Positions 59,169 to 64,000 of a stretch of DNA of 64,000 nucleotides are shown here, piece by piece; position 1 is the first letter of the stretch; every line of letters starts with the position of its first letter. Source of the stretch: Dreissena polymorpha (lineage: Eukaryota; Mollusca; Bivalvia; Myida; Dreissenidae); NCBI RefSeq assembly GCF_020536995.1, contig NC_068357.1, positions 131,104,352 through 131,168,351 of the forward strand, in the 5' to 3' direction. The notes under the pieces were generated by a model, which worked only from the letters and a program-made list of their open reading frames with translations, did no database searches and was not told the DNA's origin. The position numbers and the translations under genes are program-made.

Positions 59169-62100
59169 AGTCTGTCACACTTTTCGTGTCTGCTCTCGAT
59201 TTCAAAAAGTTTTCTTCCAATCTTTACCAAACCTGGTCAGAAGTTGTATCTAGACAATATCTAGGTCAAGTTCGAATATGGGTCATTCCGGGTCAAAAAC
59301 TAGGTCACGGGGTCACTTAGTGCATTTCAACAACTTCTATTTTGTGTCCGTTTTCTAATCTAAATAGTTTTCTTCCGATCTTTACCAAACTTGGTCAGAA
59401 GTTACATGTAGACAATATATAGGTCAAGTTCGAATATGGGTCATGCCGGGTCAAAAACTAGGTCACTGGGTCACTTAGTGCATTTTAATTACTTCTATCA
59501 AAGCGTTTATTGGGGGCATATGTCATCCTATGGAGACAGCTCTTGTTATAACAGGACTTCCAAATATGCAGCCTTGATTTCATCATTTTTATCGTGTCAC
59601 ATGCCTTTAAATCAGCCTGATAACCAGGTAACCTAATAACACAAAATATATTAGGATAGTTGACCACGTGACCTCGAATATCCGTCAGTCGCTCTGTTTT
59701 ACTGTGAAATGACGTCATTATGTCAGCGAAACGCTCCAGTTAAACTCTTTTACAGTGTAAATAAAAGGTGAAAAAAGCATAAAATAAAAAGAAATAAATG
59801 TGACAGGATAAATAGAATAATAGATTGTTGACGTTGATGGAGAATGATTTTCTGGCTCGCGTGATCTTATCGGGTGAGCCGAAATTCCTCCGACTTGCCA
59901 GATAACCATTCTCCATCCACGTCACCAACCAATTATTCTCTATATAAGGGTGAGCAAGTTACACAAAGTTATGGCTTAATGTTAACAGCGTTCTAGATAA
60001 GCTGCGTATCAGCGTTATATTCGCATTAGAAATATCCAGATACGCTCAATTTATCATTTCCATGCGTACATTTAAGCAAGCCAATCTGGACTTACGCAAA
60101 TAATGTAAATTCTTTGCGTGTTGCGTAAACAAAAAAATATAAACATCTGATTTTCTTTCGCAAAATATGAGACTGGTTATCGTAATAATTAGAGCTAATT
60201 TATGCGCTGGATTGAAGAAATAGTTAGCCAGTCAGTATGTATACTCTGTTTCATCTAGACGCATGGTAAATTTAGTATTGATTTTTTAACAGACAGTCAA
60301 GCGCTTATGTGTTTATTAAATTATATGAAGGGGTCAGCATAGCTTCTTCAAAGCCAAAACAAATTACTCCCCAAAGTAAAATTTATTCTTTTTATATGTC
60401 AAAAGTTGTATCGAGTAAAAACATTGTACTGCCAATACTGAATGATTTAATTTCCTCTGTTTTCAAATAAAAAAGGACACACTTAAACGCTAATAAAACA
60501 ACTGTTGAAAGTTGGCAAAAACGTTTTCCGTGGCTCACGGTGGTGGAAGTCTATAAACCAAGGCAGTTAAAAACAAAAAACACTTTAAGGAACCTACTAT
60601 TTTGAAGGAATACAAATAGTTAATGGTTTATTGTGTTTTAAATGATTAAAGTCGTGTGTCTGTTCCGCGGCTATATTTTTGTTTTACTTTTAGCAAATTA
60701 CCCTTCCAGCAAGGCAAAATTTGACCATTTACCTCCATGCTTTGAAAAGTGGGGGAATTTACCCCCATGTGTCAAAAATTATCTATAACGCTGCTGTTAA
60801 TCTCTTTTATTGTATTCAGATAATAGTGACTGACAATAAACCAACCTTTAAAGAGTTATTTAAGCTGCTCTCTGATAATGGAGGCTTATGGCATGTGCAT
60901 TTAGTGTTGTGCCAGATATACCTGTGCAGCCCGCACAGATGAATCAGGGATGACACTTTCTGTTTTTATGGATTTTTTTTTTTGTTCAAAGGAAATACTG
61001 CTGAAACAAAAAACAGTCTAGGCCAAAAGTGTCGTCCCTTATTAACTTAAAGGGGCCTTTTCACAGATTTTGGCATGTTTTGAAGTTTGTCATTAAATGC
61101 TTTATATTGATAAATGTTAACATTGGGTATTAAAATCTCCAGTAAAAAAAACAAGAATACAAATAAAGAATTTAAAAAAAAGTAACCCTCAACGGGGCTC
61201 GAACCACTGACCCCCCTGGAGCCATGGAGCAAAAGTCAACCGCTCTATCCACTAGATCATCCGCTCTCATGACATGACCAGCGTATTTTTCACATTATAT
61301 ATGCAATCCTCGCAGTATCAAAAAATACAATAACAGCAACAGAATTCTCAAAATTATTCAATGGTTTCGCGTTGCAACGGTTTATAATTTTCAGGTTTTT
61401 AAATCGTCAAAAGATGCACATATTTTAGAGCATGGTAAATGTTCAGTATTACTGTTTCCTCACAAATATCATAACTTCAAGGAAAATTTGCGAATCTGAA
61501 ACAATTTTTTTCAATTTTGTCAATTTACCAAAGCGTGAAAAGGCCCCTTTAAGCAGACTGGATAGGGACAAAACTTTAAACACACGTTCATGTATTAAAC
61601 TTACTTTTCTCAGAGTATGGCTGATTTAATTGTAATGTTCTCAGAACTTCTAAACTTTGTTAAAACTTCTAAATATGTAATTTTCAAAATGTCCAAAATC
61701 GGATTCCAGGAAATTAAAACTTCCAGTATTCAAAGAAATTTCTGATTATGGCCATAAGATCCAGCAAACTTTCTCATATTGTAAGCATTCTGAACATCCA
61801 AATTGGTTTTTATGGTTATCTTGTTTTAAAACAAAAACTATGTCATCAGGTAAAATCAAAGGAAAACATAGTTACTGCTTGTCAATACCAAGACCTACTT
61901 CAAATCTGCATCAAGTGGGGAAAAAAGGTCACAAGGTCAAATCTTATAAAACCAATTTTAATACTCGTAATGCATCATTTATGGTCTCAATCCACAAATT
62001 TGTGAATCACACCAGATTGAATTAACTTGTTTATGTATGTTAATTCTTCAGTTAAAATCTTGGTTACTAATGTTTTTGTCACGACTAGGACAATATTTAA

Positions 62101-62337
62101 CAGGAGCACATTTTAAATATTAATAACCGTGTTTTTTTCAAAAAATGTTTCTATATTTTCAAATATTATCAAATAACAGTCAAATACCAGTATTAAATTT
62201 TGATGCAGTTTCTGTCATTGCTTGGCAACCACAACCTGCGTTGGGAGGGTGTTTGGCGTGACTTGAGGTGTCTCTCCAACTTGTCATCGTTCAGGGTCCG
62301 CGAGCAGGCTGGACACAGTCTGAAGTCAAGCCTTATT
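47797..62337 (+). CDS. SAMM50: SAMM50, sorting and assembly machinery component (5' two-thirds)
   Basis: Exons 47797-47856, 48115-48216, 54520-54607, 54834-54940, 57901-58034, 58887-58974 and 62209-62337 agree in phase and give 236 residues. The POTRA domain is seen ([38 protein letters not shown]). A linker strand follows ([18 protein letters not shown]), then the first strands of the Omp85/Bac_surface_Ag barrel ([45 protein letters not shown]). SAMM50 inserts beta-barrel proteins into the outer mitochondrial membrane and anchors MICOS; this is family knowledge. The rest of the barrel, including the IRGF motif, lies beyond the window. The initiator exon is not secure. Confidence 0.94.
48395..49330. 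repeat. Pearl-like family G, inverted copy
   Basis: Starts TTTTTAGCTCACTCGAGCAC and has about four units with TTGTTAACACTCTAGAAGTC, CCAATCTTCATGAAACTTGG and CCAGGGGGCGGGGCAGTTTT blocks, complementary to the array at 23102. Confidence 0.8.
49461..52681 (-). mobile_element. Ty3/Gypsy LTR retrotransposon fossil, broken and composite
   Basis: The 3' LTR is 49461-50061 (TG...CA ends), next to a purine tract GCAGGGGGAATA as read on the minus strand. A second, partial copy of the LTR lies at 52223-52681. By eye the shared 455 bp differ at about a dozen places, pointing to a fairly recent insertion. Between them, the minus strand at 50442-51370 carries the end of pol with an integrase core ([24 protein letters not shown]). 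The plus strand at about 51410-52200 carries an acidic gag-like stretch in the opposite orientation. The element is broken, lacks reverse transcriptase, and looks like two elements mixed. Confidence 0.85.
54055..54312. repeat. 26-bp minisatellite in SAMM50 intron
   Basis: About ten copies of CTGTACTAGCTACCAATTGT plus CATTAA, almost identical. It lies about 210 bp before the exon at 54520 and does not touch a splice site. Confidence 0.93.
54941..57628. other. SAMM50 intron between POTRA and barrel exons
   Basis: No exon. Repeats: a diverged tandem repeat at about 55010-55560 (CTACCTACATGAC, CCATTGATTTTTGGC), a family-G copy at 55700-56250 with a 115-bp internal duplication (about 56006-56120 versus 56121-56235), family-D pieces at 56288-56820 and 57230-57365, and a family-G end at 57360-57620. 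Confidence 0.65.
57629..57887. mobile_element. MITE family A copy abutting a SAMM50 splice acceptor
   Basis: Full-length family-A element with TIRs TTGAGTCGTG / CACGACTCAA. Its right end is only 13 nt from the first base of the SAMM50 exon at 57901. The branch-point region and much of the pyrimidine tract (CCCAGTTTTCTCAG) therefore come from the transposon. Confidence 0.86.
58310..58700. repeat. Interspersed repeat K, first copy
   Basis: Starts TCCTGTCACATGCCTTTAAA. Contains CCAGGTAATCTAATAACC, GACCACGTGACCTCGAATAT and AAAGCATAAAATAAAAAG blocks, and ends near CCACGTCACCAACC. The same sequence recurs at 59592-59945; parts of its middle match 11700-12215. Confidence 0.78.
59050..59530. repeat. 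Pearl-like repeat with TGTC microsatellite
   Basis: TATGCCCCCTTTCGAAGAAA start, then about 17 TCTG/TGTC units at 59096-59168, then two core units (TTCCAATCTTTACCAAACCT, AGGTCAAGTTCGAATATGGG), ending near TTGGGGGCATATGTC. It lies 70 bp after the SAMM50 donor at 58975. Confidence 0.85.
59592..59945. repeat. Interspersed repeat K, second copy
   Basis: Direct copy of 58310-58700 with minor differences, in the next SAMM50 intron. CACGTGACCTCGAATATCCG and the GACGTCATTATGTC region are shared. Confidence 0.78.
60885..61046. repeat. MITE family A fragment
   Basis: Shows GGCATGTGCATTTAGTG, CAGCCCGCACAG and AAAAGTGTCGTCCC blocks of family A. It is interrupted on the right by the tRNA-bearing TIR element that starts at 61047. 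Confidence 0.6.
61047..61552. mobile_element. TIR element C with tRNA-like module
   Basis: About 506 bp with ends TTAAAGGGGCCTTTTCAC / GTGAAAAGGCCCCTTTAA. On the minus strand the tRNA-like part at 61184-61262 has a perfect B box GGTTCGAGCCC and an A-box-like TAGTGGATAGAG. Outer segments match the other three copies closely. Confidence 0.85.
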
Positions 62338-63316
62338 GTGAGTATGATATCAGTATAACACAGTCATTGAAGGAAATATGAAATATCTGAAATATTTTGC
62401 TTGAGTTTAAGAAAATTTTAAAGCCGTCCTATATGTAACTGATTATTTTTAAAAGCTTGATTACAAATTTACAATTCACAGGTTTGTGCACGTGTTGATA
62501 ACTGTGTGCTGAAATTGAGAATACTGAAAGATAGAGTTGCTTTTAAATATAGGTGTATTAATGAACTCTTTCACTATTAAATTAGTATAAAGTAGGTGTA
62601 TTTACTTTTTAAATATTTAAATATGCTAATGGATTGTGTGGTGTTTTAATTGGGCAACAACAGAAAGATAAGACACATTATTTGATTATAATTTCTTCGC
62701 ATTTTTAAAACAGAGATTCAGTTGACTATTCTAAATACATTAGATTCTCTGTAAACTGGACAGTCTGGGGACCGGCCTGATCGTCGGGTTTTTAGAGAGT
62801 TCCGGTCTACCAAGAGTAGGCATATTACCGAAAGATACATTTTATGCTTTGTGTACAAAATCATATAAGACAACAAACCATATAAAGTAAGCTCTACGCT
62901 CTGCGTTTAGCTGGAGGCTGCAACATTTTAGATTTGAGAAGACTTGTAGATTTTAGATTATTAAAACTGAAGATCCGTTTGAAATAACGAAAGGGCAATG
63001 AATGAATTTACAGACAGATGGATGGATATTTACTGGTCATATTTCTCACAGTTTTATTTGACAAACAAACAAACAACCATTTAAGCGTTTAAAACATGGC
63101 TATAAGATTTTATAAACTACCAGAAAAGATCACAAGACTGTGATCGTCGCAACGACATGCATTAATTTTGTAATTAAATTGTTTATCTTAAGCTTAACAA
63201 AACGATCACGTTTGGGCCGTCCGGTCTACTCAATGTATTTTACGTTGAAAATTAAGAAATTCAAGGATATATCCGTTCGGTTTCCGGTTTCGAGAGAGTT
63301 CGGTTTATTCAACATT
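62338..63316. other. SAMM50 intron after the last visible exon
   Basis: No exon found. The next barrel exon must lie beyond 64000. The frame at 63140-63385 has no family features. Confidence 0.6.
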
Positions 63317-63940
63317 TTTAGCTCGACTATTATATATGAAATATATATAGTCGAGCTATCCTACTCACCCCGGCGTCGGCATTAGCGTCTGCGTTAGCGT
63401 GCAAATGTTAAAGTTTTCGTACTACCCCAAATATTGTCTTTGTCTCTTGACATATTGCTTTCATATTTTGCATACTTGTTTACCAACATGACCCCAACCT
63501 ATAAACAAGAGCAGACAACTCTATTAAGCATTTTGTCATAATTATGGCCCCTTTTCCACTTAGAATATGCAGCAAATGTTAAAGTTTGCGTACTACCCCA
63601 TATATTTTCATTGTCTCTTGACATGTTGCTTTCATATTTGCATACTTGTTTACCAACATCACCCCAACCTATAAACAAGAGCAGACAACTCTATCAAGCA
63701 TTTTGTCATAATTATTGCCCCTTTTATACTTAGAATATGCATATTATTGATAAATCTATGTTAAAGTTTGCGTACTACCCCAAATATTTCCTATATCCTT
63801 TGAATATTGCTTTTATATGTTGCATACTTGTTTACCAACATGACCCCAACCTATAAACAAGCATTTTGACATAATTATGGCCACTTTTACACTTAGATAA
63901 TTGAACATTTTGCTTAAATTGCCATAACTTCTTTTTTATG
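63317..63940. repeat. Family J repeat, plus-oriented copy
   Basis: Terminal hairpin TAGCTCGACTATTATATA / TATATATAGTCGAGCTA at 63319-63358, then CACCCCGGCGTCGGCATTAG and about three units of 160-200 bp (AAGTTTGCGTACTACCCC, CATACTTGTTTACCAACATG, ACCCCAACCTATAAACAAG). Inverted match of 21560-22098. Confidence 0.8.
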
Positions 63941-64000
63941 ATCACATTTTATTGTTTCTTTGACAAAACAACACTTACCTGAATGCCACAATGGTTTCCA

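Larger units (their letters stand above)
59946..62208. other. SAMM50 intron, remainder
   Basis: AT-rich DNA without exon signal. It includes the family-A fragment (60885-61046) and the TIR element C (61047-61552). Confidence 0.6.

Noticed and set aside
59052-59320. Frames with repeated SVCLSVCL-like motif
   Set aside because: Translation of the TGTC microsatellite in a pearl-like repeat.

Overview
The window is a eukaryotic, intron-rich and repeat-rich nuclear segment, most likely from a bivalve mollusc. I base this on a Pif-type shell-matrix gene, several bivalve 'pearl'-like repeat families (core tandem repeats plus an ACGG-type microsatellite), and a palindromic MITE family with GTAAAGTGTCGTCCC motifs that I recognise from Dreissena (zebra/quagga mussel). 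The genus is recall, not proof. There is no sign of prokaryotic genes, CRISPR or operons of bacterial type.

Five host genes can be read exon by exon, with GT-AG borders and agreeing phases. (1) 1304-8296, plus strand: 3' part of a Pif/BMSP-like secreted shell matrix gene with a VWA domain, chitin-binding type-2 exons and a laminin-G domain; its 5' end lies before the window. (2) 13233-16360, plus strand: a complete three-exon globin of 167 residues with the classical B12.2 and G7.0 introns. (3) 18743-42969, minus strand: a complete GTPBP6-like HflX-family GTPase in 11 coding exons (548 residues). (4) 43005-43229, minus strand: CDC26 (APC/C subunit, 74 residues), whose stop codon lies only 35 bp before the GTPBP6 start codon on the same strand. 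(5) 47797-62337, plus strand: SAMM50, the outer-mitochondrial-membrane sorting and assembly protein, with POTRA and the first part of the beta-barrel; it runs off the right edge and its first coding exon is not securely placed. Two of the five (GTPBP6 and SAMM50) act in mitochondria.

The rest is introns and intergenic DNA filled with repeats: two MITE families, a TIR element of about 505 bp that carries a tRNA-like module, pearl-like tandem elements rich in TGACCTTGACC motifs, a tRNA-derived SINE, a degraded hAT-like DNA transposon, a Ty3/Gypsy LTR retrotransposon fossil with opposite-strand coding pieces, and several minisatellites.

The most unusual signal is in the GTPBP6-like gene. Two of its exons (E7 and E10) end in minisatellites whose unit is the exon end plus the 5' splice site, giving about 22 and 9 tandem copies of the donor. 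Two further exons (E6 and E8) have minisatellites directly against the 3' splice site. The E7 array is split by the hAT-like insertion.
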